Positions 26,193-39,613 are shown, counted from the first letter of the stretch. The stretch is 64,000 bases of DNA from Fasciolopsis buskii (GCA_008360955.1 LUCM01009251.1:62001-126000), one strand, 5' to 3'. The notes: generated from the letters alone by a model not told the origin. Program-made: numbers and translations.

Positions 26193-26698
26193 ACATAAAG
26201 AGGTAGCCCCTGAACTGGTTCTCGGTGCGCAAATGGGAACACAACGTTCCTTATAAAAGCAGTTTCAAAAAATGAACGCTGTTTTTCGTCCAATTGGGAC
26301 TTGCAGACCGACACAGTGGTTGATAATTATTTGCTTTATATAATCTGAACGATTATGAAACAGTAATCAGTGTGCAACTGGGTGACCCACCGTCGGTGTC
26401 CATAACTGCGGTAGCACCAGATTCTTCAGCTTATACTCGACAGATGCGAGATTATGACAGATACGGCTGACATCAATATTTTTGAACCGGCTTAACGAAA
26501 TCATTGTTTGAAATATCTTGAAGTGTTATTTTCATCCCTAACCTTTACCACTGACCAGCTTCACTTGCGTTAACACCCTATAAATAAAAGATAACATGCA
26601 GGTGAAAGACGTCCAAAAGTCCACTCCGTGGTGCTGCTTTGGGAACTGTGATTTTCTTTCTTATTGTTAATCTGAGAACTTCATTTCTATCTCTTGTC

Positions 26699-26870
26699 TC
26701 TCACTTCCTTTATTAATGAAATAACAATGTACACCACTTTTCAGGAAGGGGGGCTTGGCCAACGAATAGCTGCCAAGTGGGGAGGTTGACTGGCGTTGGG
26801 GGGACTCGAACCCACGATCTTCACGTCCAAACGCCACGACCTTATCCATTAGGTCGCCGCCGGCCACCCA
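26699..26870 (-). repeat. tRNA-derived SINE family A, copy 2 (best head)
   Basis: Read on the minus strand, the head has a D-arm-like CGACCTAATGGATAAGGTCG, whose CGACC/GGTCG ends can pair around an AATGGATAA loop as in tRNA-Arg-like molecules. The B-box GGGTTCGAGTCCC follows about 25 bases later. After the head come a CCCCACTTGGCAGC body and the tail GTACATTGTTATTTCATTAA, followed by AAGGAAGT. The anticodon arm is not canonical and a non-tRNA body follows, so this is a SINE with internal pol III boxes, not a tRNA gene. Confidence 0.75.
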
Positions 26871-27373
26871 GAACCCTCATGGTCGCGGCTAGTCAAATAA
26901 TGGATTTGGACTGAGGGTCCAAAGATTATTACCATGCACAAATATAAAGCGAATAGAACCGTTAATGTTGAGGCGAATGGTCCTAAACCATATAAAGAAT
27001 TCCCACAACACTAATCGGATTTATGGGTACTTTGTGATGAGATGCCCCGGTTTGTGTGCAAGTGTGATGAGACCAGAATCCAATTGCTCAACACACTGCG
27101 GTACAGGGATGTGGCTAAGTGAACATAAAGAAACCGCACAATCAGGAATGTACGGCGGAACAAAGTAAGGGGCATGTGTGTTACTGAGGGAGGTGGTTTA
27201 AACTAGACCCGCTGAACATATCACGACCATTGATTCCGTTGTATTTCACTGAACTGCAGCATGCTGTTGCTGGCAAACGGAATTTTCGTTGCACGCTCTC
27301 GGATTCGATCGTATCAATGTTTCCGAATCGTACGGTTAGTTCAGCAGCCACACTATCCTGACAAAGAAGCCAG

Positions 27374-27870
27374 TCAGATTAGTCCCCTTTTGTTTGATTT
27401 TTTGAACGTTATCACAACCTTTGGTTTGTTGCCGGTTCTTTAAACAGTTGCGTGAATGGAAATGATAGGATTCTAAGAAGAACTGTCTGGTTGACTGTAT
27501 CATTTGTAATCATTTTCCCAACTGATCATGACCCCAGATGTTGGATATCGGCAAATGTTCTCCTCATTCGTGCAGGTATATCAATCACTGGGCACGTATT
27601 CATTACAAGCACGGATGTGAGTGAATTCCGATCTCCCTACAAATTTCTGCATGCACAAATATGAATGCGCTTCACAGATTCGTTGAATTCGTAAAATTCC
27701 CTTATCGGACATCGTCGACTGCTTGATTACATTTCGTCCTAACATATGGATCAAATATGACTTCAAAATATGTGTGTGGTATGCGACCACTGAGCTACAT
27801 AGAGCGCCGAGTGGTTCTACGGCCGTAGGTCTTTGATTATTGCGAGGTAAACTACAAATATTTCGCATCT
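27374..27870 (+). pseudogene. Probable RTE-like LINE fossil
   Basis: The plus-strand frame at 27261-27443 includes QISPLLFDF near 27374, matching the RT motif B block (SPFLFNF) of RTE-type elements. About 440 bases on, YGSN near 27748 and VFDYC near 27829, followed by ASIAYL, sit in the order of the C-terminal 'LLYGxExW ... VFDhRCLRxIAR' region. The catalytic YADD between them is not found, and the distance is shorter than normal, so there is a deletion. Frames shift and stops occur throughout. Confidence 0.38.
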
Positions 27871-27982
27871 ATCGCGTACCTCCACAGACATACACACACA
27901 CACTCTCTTTATATGTAGATATATATTTTAGAGGTTAGAAGGCGCACACTGAGTTATAAAGTTTATTGTGACGTTTCGATCC

Positions 27983-28008
27983 ATATATATATATATATAT
28001 ATATATAT
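27983..28008. repeat. (AT)n microsatellite
   Basis: A pure AT dinucleotide run directly preceded by GTGACGTTTCGATCC, a unique-looking flank that may mark an interspersed element carrying the microsatellite. Confidence 0.9.
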
Positions 28009-28009
28009 T

Positions 28010-31000
28010 GGCAAATCATTTAAAGCAGCTAAAAAACATATTCCTATAACTTACGTTTCACCATCGAAACTGATAATTTTAGTGACCTAACTGGTCGCCG
28101 ATCTTGGAAGTGCCTTCTTTTTTTCACTATTTATCATTCGTTCTTTAAGGTTTGGGCCTAGGGGAACAAACAAGATTTTTGTGCTGGGTTATTTAGAAAG
28201 ATATGTCTGCAAAATCAGTGGAATGCATAACTGAGAAAGGTGACCAATCACGATTTGTTTGTCTGCGAGTGTGTGACAAAATTAGTTAATGATTACATAA
28301 GTTATTTTGCTTCCTAATAGAAGGCATCTACAAGGAGTTCCTCACAAGTGACTATTTTGCACGCGGAAAATCTGTACATTTTAATCCCAGTGACCGGTGA
28401 CATTTGTGGGGAATGTGCATTGTTCGAATGTGAACATGGTTTTATTAGTCTCACGTTTTCATTACCGCCATCATATTCGACATAGATCATACGGTCGGGA
28501 TCCTACAAGGATGCTAACATGTGAGGACAATCAGTTCGATTTTTGACTAGGGTTGTGTGATTACAAATATCGACTGAAGAAACCTAACTGCCCACTACTA
28601 TTTGCAATCGATCATGTACAAAGGCGACCTGAATTTCCATCGCACTCGGTTAGACAAACATTTAGGTTTACAGTGTCTTTAATGGGAACCAGAAACGATG
28701 GAGAACCAGGTCGTCTGTGGAGGTTGTGTGGTTTTCTCACCGATATCTGTGCGTGTCACCATTCGTTTCTTATGACGCGGTTAAGACATGAGTGCAGCGG
28801 ACGGGGCATGCCCCAAGGCCGCTAGCCCCCTCTCTTCCATGGTGGGAGGGGAGACCGGTAGTTGTGGGGCGGCACAGAACCACATAATTTCTCGCTAGAT
28901 CAGGTTTGGTAACGAGCCAGACGACAGCGACTTGTCGCCTATCACCAAAACCGAATATAGATGAAAAATATCGCTCGCATATTGAAAGTATCCACCATGT
29001 TTACGAATGTATATGAACCGTAGCGTAAAAGATCCAGTCTAATGCACATTGTGAAAAACTAAGAATTTTTTCAGACAAAGCCGGAATGCTGGAACAGATC
29101 GATTCGAACTGGAACCACGGATGAATGGGAGCATAGAAGTAGAGTGAAAGAGATGATTCAACATAGGTCGGACGCGACACGGTCAGGTTTGAATTAGAAG
29201 TTACCCGATTTAGATCACCGCGATTACAACCTAGACTTGGTACAATTCTCTTCCGCATAGTACGTCAGTATGTTCATGGGTTAACGTTATAGTGTGCAGT
29301 GCTCGTGCATGGTTTTATATAAATCAAAATTAATTATTAAGTTCGCTTTTTATATCGATCTAAGTCGAACGGTGCTAATCGTCAATAATAGATAAAAGAG
29401 AAGAAAAGTCTGTTTTCTAAAGGGACACAAACGGGAAGAAAAAGTGTGACGGGCCAAAAAACAAATAAACACTTTTCTTCTGTATCATTTTACGCAGGTG
29501 AGCGCATATCTCATGTAAGCGAGCTTCGAAATGTGCAGTGTAGACTGACTTGGGGCGTCGATTCTGTCTGAAGGAACAAGTAAATGGCATCACTGATAAT
29601 TAGTTCTTTCACAATAGAATCTCCCATACACAGATCAACGTCACAAGTGATTTTTTCTCTCCTTGTTACCCCATTACTTGGTACTACATATTCAATGAAG
29701 CTGTCTGGAGCAGAGCAGGAATCAAGTTTCCGTGCTAGTAACTCGTTATATTGCTTGTTCGCCTTGGTAGATTACAGTGATGCTAATTTCACTTCAGGCT
29801 ACATTTGATCGCACTATGTTGATAGCATGTGAATAGCTTGCATTCTGGTGTCTTGAATACTTCTTCAGTGGTTTGTCCGGTAACCTGTAAACATGCACTC
29901 TGGAAACACAACCCCATTGGACCATAAAGATCCCGCTTTTTGCGGGATGTGTTAACTTGCAAGCTTCCCGATAAGCTGTATTTCTCGGGCTATTTTTGCT
30001 TCAAGTTTTGGGCTAAAAATTCCAGTTCTAAGTCATTTTCAGGTATCTCCTCCTTCAAGGTCATCTACATAGTGCGTTCCATGGCATGCCTCTAAAACAT
30101 ACGAGTAACATTGTAACAAAAAAGAAGTCTGTACCGGTACCAACTTGCTAGTCTCCAGTCTTCTTTCTCCCTCTGAGATGCGGTATCGCCTGTTCTCAAC
30201 CATTCCGGCAAGAAAGACCAAATCAAGTGGACAAAAATCTTATCTGTTATTCAAAAGTAAATCGTCTGCATCGAAATTTTATTATCCTCACTCACTGATC
30301 ACATGGTCTGCCTGGGCAATTTAGTTTGTCTGCATAAACTAGTTTGTTCTGGCTTACCAGTTGAGGCAGTCCGCGAGACGTCATCACAGTTTTGTTCACT
30401 CTTTATTCATCCATTCATTGCTTTTAAATTGTCCTCTCTTTAGACGAAATAAATGAACGACCGGTAGTCCCGATGTATGACACCGGTTGTTAATTTTGGA
30501 CGAAAAAGCATTCACCAAATTCACACTATCTCACATTTCCTTCTTCTGAACTGGGATGTCAATTGGAAATGGACTGGCGGTGCTCAAATTGTCCGCCGAG
30601 TGATACACAGATAAGAAGCCAATCATAACCGCTGTACAGATTAAACAGATTGCGTCTAATGATTTCGTCGGAATTTCTGCGACGAACATTGCTGAAAGTA
30701 GTGAACTGGTCGAGCAAATGACTTCTCAAAACCAATAACTGTACTTTGCAAGGAAGAATTTCGTTCTGCACCTTCACGATTCATGCCAGTCCATAAACAG
30801 ACGTGAAATTTATCAAAAATGTACAAAGCATAGAGGAAATGTTCTGAGTAATTTGCTTGCCAAAACAGGCCACCTCAGGTTGAATTTGTTCAAGGAAGGA
30901 TTTCGTTTGCATTTGCAATTCTTCACCCGCGTAGCAAGTCAAAACGTGGCTACCTATCAGTTTTATCTATTCTCTTGCTGAAATTATTGATCAACGCACT

Positions 31001-32880
31001 TATATTCGGTGGGATTTTAAGTCATAATGAACGATTTTGAATCGATCTTTTTGTCGGATAAACTATCCGGTTTTGTCCCTGGAACTGATATTTGGAGACA
31101 ACACCATTGCGGTACTTGTTATCGTAACGTGAGTTCGGCAGTGGTTCTCTTTTGTCTTAAGTTTGTTCATGCTACGAGAATCAGTATTCTCACCACTGCA
31201 CCAATCGGCGAAGGAATAAATTAACCTGGCAAAGTGTAACTCTTACAGTCCACAAGTGTTCCATTCGAGATCAGAACTTCAGAGTGTACAATTTTATTTT
31301 CGATACCTACCAGTAACAGGATTGTCCATTTGGTTTCTTGTCCCTGGAATTAGGGACCAAGGTTGAGAATAGACATGAAAAGGATGAGAAATTGTGGTGT
31401 AATCCAGTAAATGGTACAAAGCTGACAGAGTAGAAGCAACGAGAGACGATTCAGTTCGTTTTATGCTTTTATTGCTAAATGTACTGAACAAAGTATACAT
31501 TGTCATTCTTTGTTTTATTAAGTAAACGTCGTTGTCACTACTAACCAGGTGCATTGTAAGCGTAGTGGCAAATATTATAAGCACGACTAAATCTGCCTTT
31601 ACAACGTCCACGTGAGAACACCCAGGAAATCTCTGGAAGGCAGACTGTCGAACAACTGCATCGCTCTCTCCGGACTGACTCATACGGTTACTCAGCCCTT
31701 TTGTTGTCATCCTCGGGCCGCTGAAACAAAAACGTATCTATGGGAATCGCATTTGCACATCCTGTTGAAAGGTTTTTACGATAGGCGCTGGTATAATACA
31801 CTTTCCCTAAAATACGTAGCGTTCACACGAGGAAGCACATCTCCAAGGTCACTTATTGTCAAAATCTGGTGAGAATGTGACTGTCCCGGTTGTCTGCCTG
31901 CCTTGCTAACCAGCTGTGCCGTGTAATGCGACGTAAAAACAGTCGACCGATCTTTGTAGAACTACTCTAAAGATTCCTTCTCAGTCATAAGTGAAAACTT
32001 TTACCGAGAAAGCACTTTTTGTCACACCTCCTAACTCAGCCTCAGTGACCGAACATATGTCACCAACAGCACCCGAATAACGAGAATTCGTGCGACCCCA
32101 AGAGATTAGGTCACACGATGTAACAAACGACACGTGATTCATAAGATCAGTCTTTCGGGTAAACATAATCTGTGCAATGTTGTTCATCTAGTGGGCTTTG
32201 CTAAAAATAAAATGATCAGTCGCAACTGGCGTTAGGTCCACATCCCATTTGTTCACTTAAGGATGTTCGAGGGATATGGATGGAGACAAACCTGTATTTC
32301 TCTATTCTTAATCATAAAATGCAACGAAGACAACTGTCGTTTGGATGAACAAATGATTGACTGCATTGATGTTATTTCTAACAAATTCAGAGCTGTTCGC
32401 GTCTGTTCAGTTCGCCTATTTTTGGTCGTGATGCAGATTTAAGACCTCAAGAATACCAGAATGCGGTATCGTCAAATGGAATTCATGATATCAAGGTTAT
32501 CAAAATCGCAAACGAAGGAACATGATCAACCGCTCACTTTGATATCTCTGATCAGGTGGTTTTCCTCTCTGTCTTAGCAACCCTAGCTGAGAGGAAATAG
32601 TTAGATTCTTAAGGATAAGTCTAGATTCAGAGCTTCACATTTTAAGACGCAAAGTGAGATTCATGAATGAGAGCCACACTGCGGACATTGCCGTAGCTGC
32701 TCTTATGATGTGGTTAATCGGTCAATAGAGTTTGTATTTCCCTTAGTATGCGTTTGATCAATCAACCAGTCTTGGGGAATCACGAAAAAGAGCAGCAGGC
32801 ATTCCTCGATTCCCGATGCTAACAGATTTTTCCCTAAAGAAGTAATCAGTATTTACGGTTGGTCGGTATATAGTTGGCGT
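28010..32880. other. Unassigned non-coding stretch
   Basis: Nothing beyond short frames is seen. A GC-rich patch at 28790-28880, with many runs of C and G, breaks the AT-rich background. The 138-codon minus frame at 31294-31710 is within chance expectation and shows no motif. A small hairpin at 29930-29948 is listed separately. Confidence 0.3.
29930..29948. repeat. Perfect short hairpin
   Basis: ATCCCGC at 29930-29936 and GCGGGAT at 29942-29948 are separated by TTTTT. It is terminator-like in shape, but this is eukaryotic DNA and no pol III gene is seen beside it, so no function is assigned. Confidence 0.6.

Positions 32881-32881
<1 letters not shown>

Positions 32882-32934
<53 letters not shown>
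32882..32934. repeat. Compound (TA)n(GA)n microsatellite
   Basis: About 16 TA repeats pass directly into about 10 GA repeats, followed by CGAAACC. It has the same compound form as the tract at 9695-9740. Confidence 0.95.
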
Positions 32935-34159
32935 CGAAACCTTAGCTGGTGAGTTTTAATGGGCTCTCCGGTTGTCCAGTTATTACTTCTGCCTTCTTTT
33001 GCACATTAGGAGAAAGGAGCTACGTAAGCATATGTCCTCGCATCAGTACAATCCATCATAAATCATGCGACTGCTCCGAGCATCTGCGTTACATAATCTC
33101 TCGCCACGTCATGTCAATGCCATTGCATATCAACACCAAGAATCTGAAGTTCGCTTAAGGTCATACAAAACACGCAAAATGAGCATCCCACTTGCAAACC
33201 ACTTATACAGTTCCTCGGAATATGTGCCCCGGTAAGAAAGGGACAGGTAATCGTTTTTCGAAACGTGTAATATGGTTCACAAGCCAAGAGTGAGTTCCGA
33301 CGAGATGTCTTCACTTGGCGTTGAAATAGCATTCCCCAAAAGCAACCACTCCTAATGCGGTTGATCATCATTACTTTCTTCTCCCACTGATTTTACTTAC
33401 CTATTCCTACGAGATAGAGCAAAAAAGAGTATCTAACTAGGTCCAGAGAATGTTCTGTTTCATTTCGAAGAGAAATCTGCGTTAAGTTAATCGACGGTTT
33501 GACTACTGGAAGTCTGTTGTTGTTCCTAACCTTGTCAGATGTCATTTGGGGTATAATGTGAAAACGAGATCAAGTTCTTTTTTCTAAGGAGTAGTACGTT
33601 GAAGCATTTTAAATTTGGCCGGTTAAGAACATTCTGCCTTGTGGTGAATGCTGTAGGTTTCGTTTGCCATAGTCTGTTTGTGCGCTCCTCTTGCGAACTT
33701 AGGAGCAATCCGTGGTGACCGAAGTGATACAATCCAAAAATGAGACAAGCCTAACTTCTTAGATTACTGTTTACGACAAAATAATTCATGTGTAATAATC
33801 AAACTTCCAAAATATTCTTTTCGGGCCGTTGTACTCCCAGCATTGACAGCCAATCACGTCAATGACAGAAGGAGGTTGAACAAAACCAACCAGCAACAAA
33901 CCCACGCTAGTGGCAGTGGCGAAAGTTCAGTTTATGACAAACAGTGGAAACTAACTGATGTGACAAAACAAAAATGAGTATGTGTTACAAAGGAGTCAGT
34001 TGGTTGATCGGGTCATTTTTTCTTCAGATGTGTTCACATTTTTCTTGAACTACGACGAGGTACAAGATACCAACCTACCTCCTTGAAGTATTTTGTTGAT
34101 CACACATTCTGATGGAAGACTGATAAGAAACATCCATTCAGAGGTATGCGTCGTTTGCA

Positions 34160-34340
34160 ATTCAACAGTTTAACTACCGGCCGTGTTCGCGTGCATTATG
34201 CATCACGGGTTCGAATCCAAAATCAGCCGGTCACTTTGGTGGTACACGATGATTCCTTGCCACCCGGTTCATTATCACACCTGGCCTAATGGAACTCTAG
34301 GTAAATCAGTGCTACTCGCATTTCCAGGGTTAAAGTTTCC
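34160..34340 (+). repeat. Possible tRNA-related repeat
   Basis: Contains CGGGTTCGAATCCAAAATC near 34206, a very good B-box (GGTTCGAATCC). A matching A-box 30-45 bases upstream is poor and no tRNA cloverleaf can be drawn. It is probably a fragment of a tRNA-derived SINE different from families A and B. One copy only in this window. Confidence 0.3.
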
Positions 34341-35228
34341 GGTTCACCTCTCCTCAGAGTAGTGGGCCGTAGTGGTTATTGGGAATATTCCTTCCGATAA
34401 ACTCATACGTAGACGTCATAACAATAAACGGGGATTAATTAGAGATGTTTTCAGTGGTGCTCGAAAGATTGTATGGAAGATCAGTTAAGAAACGAAGAAA
34501 AGTACATACAATAAACGTGGTTGACCCACGGAATTGTCAAAACTTTTCTTAAGGAATACCGCATGCAAAAAATCATTTCAGCTCACGGAGAAACAAACTT
34601 TTTATTGCTTCATTGGTTAAAAGCGATCATTCACTTAGCCTTGTAAATGGACATCACAAACCACGTGGTAGACGTAGGTGCGCAGCGGCTTGATTGCTTC
34701 CAGGGCAGACAATCGAAAAATTCTACGTCCGCAATCACTCCACAACTCCTGCCAATCTCAGTGACCCAATTGTTGCCTTTCATTTCGGTTGCACTGTGGT
34801 GTGCAGTGATATATCAAATTGCTGTGTGACTTATGGAGTGTTAGGGCACATGGGCAGATGGCTACGATAATGGATGGCAATCATCTGTCTCTGCACAAAG
34901 TCACGTGAAACATCCATCCTGTTCGATTAAGGGGAACTTGGTCGCACCTCTCAGTCGAGTACACTTGACCCAGGGATTCGAAGCAATAATGCAAAACACG
35001 AAATCCAAGGAACCGGCATTTACTCATATATATATGCCACAAATTAGATTCTGGTGAGGCATACCAATCTGAGGTGTAAAAGTATGTGAATGTTTGAACA
35101 AGAGAGCACCGGGTACGCATACCTGACGAGCGACAATAACCGCGAAAGCAGTCGTGTGCTCCCGGGCAAATTTTGTTCACGCATCCACATACTACTTGCT
35201 GCTTCTATATATACATATGTATATTCCG

Positions 35229-35328
35229 GGGCAGTCTGCCCTCGTTCCTAAGGTTGGCTCAGCCCAACTTACAAAGAGTTATCAACGAATCACAGTCGTG
35301 ATTCTTCTGTGGACTCTTCGATGAAGAG
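35229..35328. repeat. Cluster of four stem-loops
   Basis: Four small inverted repeats follow each other in 100 bases: GGGCA-GTC-TGCCC (35229-35241), GTTGG-CTCAGC-CCAAC (35253-35268), GAATCAC-AGTC-GTGATTC (35287-35304) and CTCTTC-GAT-GAAGAG (35314-35328). All arms are perfect. The block is bounded on both sides by TA-rich tracts, the larger at about 35365-35396. It may be a structured RNA, part of a short transposable element, or coincidence. Confidence 0.6.
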
Positions 35329-35361
35329 CTTCCATGCACACCCCTGAACCTGCAAGTTCTA

Positions 35362-35362
<1 letters not shown>

Positions 35363-35397
<35 letters not shown>
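35363..35397. repeat. (AT)n microsatellite
   Basis: A run of about 16 AT dinucleotides after GTTCTATGC. Confidence 0.9.
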
Positions 35398-35399
<2 letters not shown>

Positions 35400-35401
<2 letters not shown>

Positions 35402-38400
35402 ACCTCACCGACTTACTCAATTATTCAAAATTCACGACTGCTTTCGACAAAAAATTAAATTTTTTCTGTAGCACTACGCACATTTTTCCGCACAAGTTAA
35501 ACTATTTCAGTTGCACGCTTCTTTTCAGAGTTCTGTTTGGAATGACGTGTGTATCACAGATTAACCTAGGTCAGCTGGATTTCGACATGTTGTTACTCAG
35601 TGCTTCAGCAACAAAATACCTTGTGAATCCTTCCATCTCATTACATTCTCTTCAAATATATGATGCGCATGTATGCATTCCTATAATGAACCCCTGAGAT
35701 AATAGAACACTCCGTTCCATCAAACAAAAGGAAACTTATTTAAAAAGAATATCTTCAAGTTATCATATGAATTTGATTCACAATATCCGATTTTCGAGTT
35801 GACCAGTATTGATCCGACCTCTAGTTTTAAAGACCAGTGACAAAATGTCAAAACTGTTTTAACGAGATGACCAAACTGTACAAAAACATTCCCGATTTAT
35901 CAGTTTCCAAACCTACGGGGTAACAAAAACTCATTGCAGAAAGAAAAGAATCATACCACAACAGATGGAAAAGACATCACCTCTTCTCGATTACCTTTGC
36001 ACTAGTTCATTCTGAATGCACATGGATTTCTGTGAACATCTGTGAAGATACGGTTTAAAACCAGGTTGAACATGTGTTGGCCAATTTGTACGTCTTCTTA
36101 ACATTTTGCTATTTTGTGTTCATGTGCGTGCGTATGCTTTCTTCCGTACTTGTGCTTGAATGTATGACCATGCTGGAATCAGCCAAACACATCAAGAACC
36201 CGGACCTGTGTACTACTGCCTGTCCGTGCGCGAGCTTCATTTAGAAATGCTGTGCCCTGATTCATTCCTCGCGATCACCCCTTTAAACCACCTGTTTCGG
36301 GAGACGATCTTTAGTGTGAGCAATCGATGACTATTCTGGACAGTTCGGACGGAGGGACGCTCGGTACGGCCTTTCAGAATTGTCGTTTGCGTTGTTATTT
36401 CGATCAGCCACCGATGATAATAAAAGGGCTATCGGTTCCCGACCTAAGGACATACAAATTCACAGCTAAGAACACGTTCCAGACTTGGGAAATATTACAT
36501 CCAAAATGGTTTCCTCAGTCGTGAAAGATTTATTTGTTGGGATCCGCGGGACCTAGTTTGAGAGTAGTGAAACACAAAACTCTTTGGAAATGCGTACAAC
36601 CTAGGAACTAGATATTTACTGGTCTTGTGGTAACGGTTCATGAATCACTTGAAACCATTACGGGTCCTGATATATCATGTGTTGCTTATAAACGATAGCA
36701 TAGGAGCCTAAATATGGCTACAGGCTCCTAGTTATCTGGACAGTTTGTTTTAAGGTAACAAGGTAAATTCTATCCGGCTAAATGTAAACGAATCACTCTG
36801 ATCTGCTGACGGTCATTCCGGGTAAGTGGAATTATTACGGCATTATGAGAAATCCCAGAAAAAAAATTCTAGACCAATTCAGTTGCCGTTCGTACGCATT
36901 TTGAGCTTCTGAAAAACTACGAAGTGGAAAATCATGGTAGCAACTCTGACTGGTGCATCAACTGGAGCAGAGCTCGATTGTTGTCCTGTTGTCAATCAAG
37001 GTCACGTGAACCGACTATTGGACTTGCTTGAATCGAATGCAGGCTATCGTTTCTACTAGACTGACCAAAAGATCTGTGAAACACTATATTTGTTCTAATG
37101 GGACACTCATACTTGCTGTGTTCTATCAACGGCAAAGCTCTTATGCTATAACCGGGCATCCTGTTCGATCAATTTTTACCCCATTCACGTTCACATTCAC
37201 ATTTTTCGGATTGAAAACTAAGAATTCGAGCCAAATTCACCAAACTCGTTTTCATTTATTAAGCTAGTATGGTGAAGCTGGTGAGTTGATCTTTTCGTTT
37301 CTTCCGTCAGGTTTATGTAAGTGGCATTCATTTCGGCATGTGACACTTCAAAATTCACTTAATTTTATTATTAATCATAACAAATATGTGCTTTTAAAAG
37401 AGAGTCTTTTATCAAAATAGCGCTTGTATTAAGGTATGTTGTTGTTTGAGCTGGATATTAGGAAATCGAATTCTGGCCCGTAGTGACTCGTCAACGACTA
37501 TCAATGTCGAATTCGGTAATGAAAATCCTGGAGGTTTTACACAGCCGTTTCGTTTGAAATAACCAAATGTGCACATTTATCATGACCCATCCATGCCTCA
37601 AACCCGTGAGGGACGAACTAGAATCGAACACGTTTTTCTCAGTAACACCTGGACTGACCAGTAACGGCAGCTGTATGTGAATCCGCGAAGTATGACATCA
37701 CGTAGTGATGAGTTGTTTATTTTGGGGACACCCGTGCTTTCCCCATTTCTACGGACGTATATCTGAAAACCCAGTTCGAATTATTTGTTTCAAAATATAC
37801 ACCAGGGTTTGACAATAAAAACTAGAGGTTCGATTCGTGTCCGTGAATTAAATATGCTCGTGATCTGCGTTCTGATCCCACAGCAAAACAGAGTTAGCAA
37901 ACTGAGGTCTTCATCAAACTTTGTTGAGCTTCCCCATTGATCTGGTGATCATGTTGACAGACACAGTTTAGCAGGAATCAGTGAAGCAGACAAAGCGTTC
38001 CTGAAGAAAACTGTTTTAAATCGATTCAAAGGGTGATTTGGCCAAAGGACCCCACACAAACGCCTTTGTCTAGCCTCCCAAACAGGCCTGGCTAAAGATG
38101 TTGATGAGTCCTGAGTGAAGCAACATTGAAATCCAGTGGGCGTCACTAGATACCTTCCTTCACCAAACACAGGCAAGTGTAATGATATAATTTACTCGTT
38201 CAACAAAATGCGTACTTATTAGCAAAAAGTATTGAATTAATCGCGTACATAGCATCAGTGTTGTTAAACTCACTGAGCCATCAAGGATTACCCAGTAATT
38301 CGCTCAGAGATAACCAAGATAGGTCCAATATGCCCTCGATTTACTATCAGAACTGTGCAGTAGTATAAGACGGAACGGAAAATCCGATAAACTCATGCGC

Positions 38401-38775
38401 ATCAACCATTCCATATTAGGTTTGATTTCCGATGTCAATACAAAAGCCACAATGACAGATGTAATACACTTTATTTGCCTATACATTTTGCGTCGAATAT
38501 TTCGTCCAGTCATACACTTCCCACTTTGGCCCATTTGGTTGTTCTACCAAACCCACCCTGCGATGACGTTTTCATATGGAATTCGCTCCGAATGCCGTCG
38601 CTTCCTACACATTGACTCTTCCACATGCAAACTCTATTCATTCACAGATTCCACCTATTGGTTGATCTTATCTTGTGGAAGTTCTGCCATACAGACCTTT
38701 CTCGAAATTTGTCTGACAAGATGAACAGTTTTTCAAAGTCTCACTAAATAATTCACCATGTGATATCTTCGCTCA
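35400..38775. other. Unassigned non-coding stretch
   Basis: No gene identified. Contains a 9-bp perfect hairpin (TAGGAGCCT at 36701-36709 with AGGCTCCTA at 36722-36730). The minus frame at 37949-38176 and the plus frame at 38395-38724 carry no motif I recognise. They lie beyond the 3' end of the gypsy fossil and could hide its decayed RNase H/integrase, but I cannot show that. Confidence 0.3.
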
Positions 38776-38780
38776 ACTCA

Positions 38781-38873
38781 ACATTAACAAACCATGGAAG
38801 CACTCACTGTACAGCTGATTCAGCCTTGTTAGAAATCATCAGCAGTGCCTATCCACCGAGCCCGAATTGGGAC
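38781..38873 (-). repeat. Short repeat family B, copy 1 (5'-truncated)
   Basis: Reverse complement of the 3' part of the repeat at 41903-42041. Shared pieces, read on the minus strand, are GTCCCAATTCGGGCTCGGTG, GATAGGCACTGCTGATGATT, CTAACA, CAGCTGT and GCTTCCATG. The tRNA-like head seen in the other copy is missing here, which is the usual 5' truncation of a retroposed copy. Confidence 0.75.
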
Positions 38874-39149
38874 GCTAACGAGGGAGGAATGATTTTGGAT
38901 CAACATTTCCAGTTCACTGCTGAACAACACCAGACAGTTAGCGACCGTGATTCCTACTGAACACATGCACATACACAGGGTCATCTGCTTTGTGAGATCA
39001 CCAATTCACTCCACGATATCAGTTATATCGATCTTCCGTTATTGTATATATCCGGCCGGTCGGGGCAGCTGGCACCGCAAAAATTAGTTCAGCTAATGAT
39101 TTCGCATCTGGTACATATGAGTTAGGCATCGAGCAATACGTTCGTTGAA

Positions 39150-39480
39150 ATATAGCTGGTCTACATTCAATTCCAAACGGACATCTGCTATAACGATACA
39201 TACTTCTGCGGGAATCGAACGTCAATAGCTTTTTCCACGATTACTCGGCTTCTACTTGCAGGTAGCTACATGAGGCGTCTAATCCGGAGAAGACTTGTCT
39301 CCCACTAAGTTTGACAAAAAGATCCTCTGGGATTTGAAATGTGTACTAGTTCTTCCAAATAGTTTCATTCAAACCGGTTGAGAAATCACAGCAAATGCGT
39401 TCGGTGCCATTCGTTTCCTTCATGACCACGAGTGGGGCACCTAATGCAGAATAGGTCACTTTTCGCGATTCTCCAAACTG
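39150..39480 (-). pseudogene. gypsy reverse transcriptase remnant
   Basis: Landmarks in order: APLVVMKETNGTERICCDFS with TGLN (finger block, family 'AP(I/V)VVVKKxNGxIRiCxDFsTGLN'), VFSGLDASCSYLQV (motif A; 'VFSKIDLSDAYLQv' in active relatives, so the second and third positions around the catalytic Asp are altered), KLLTFDSRRSMYRYSRCPFG with I (family 'KLLTINTHRGLYRYNRLPFGv') and PAIFQR. At least two stops interrupt it. After PAIFQR the similarity ends, and the motif C YxDD block is absent, which suggests deletion or truncation near 39150. Confidence 0.75.
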
Positions 39481-39613
39481 CTCCAACGTATCTAGTTCGT
39501 CGTCAAGTTGTGGAGTATCAGAGTAGGGCACAGGTCTCTTTGGACAAAAAACGAGCTCGCTCCTTGAAATGATGTGTACAGGGGTTTTCGTTTCAATGCA
39601 TAAACCGAATCCC

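Noticed and set aside
26790..26870. A genuine tRNA gene
   Set aside because: A and B boxes are good but the anticodon arm and acceptor stem do not close, a non-tRNA body and tail follow, and two other copies share that body. It is a SINE head.
29930..29948. Bacterial-type rho-independent terminator
   Set aside because: The T run lies in the loop instead of after the stem, and the surroundings are eukaryotic non-coding DNA.
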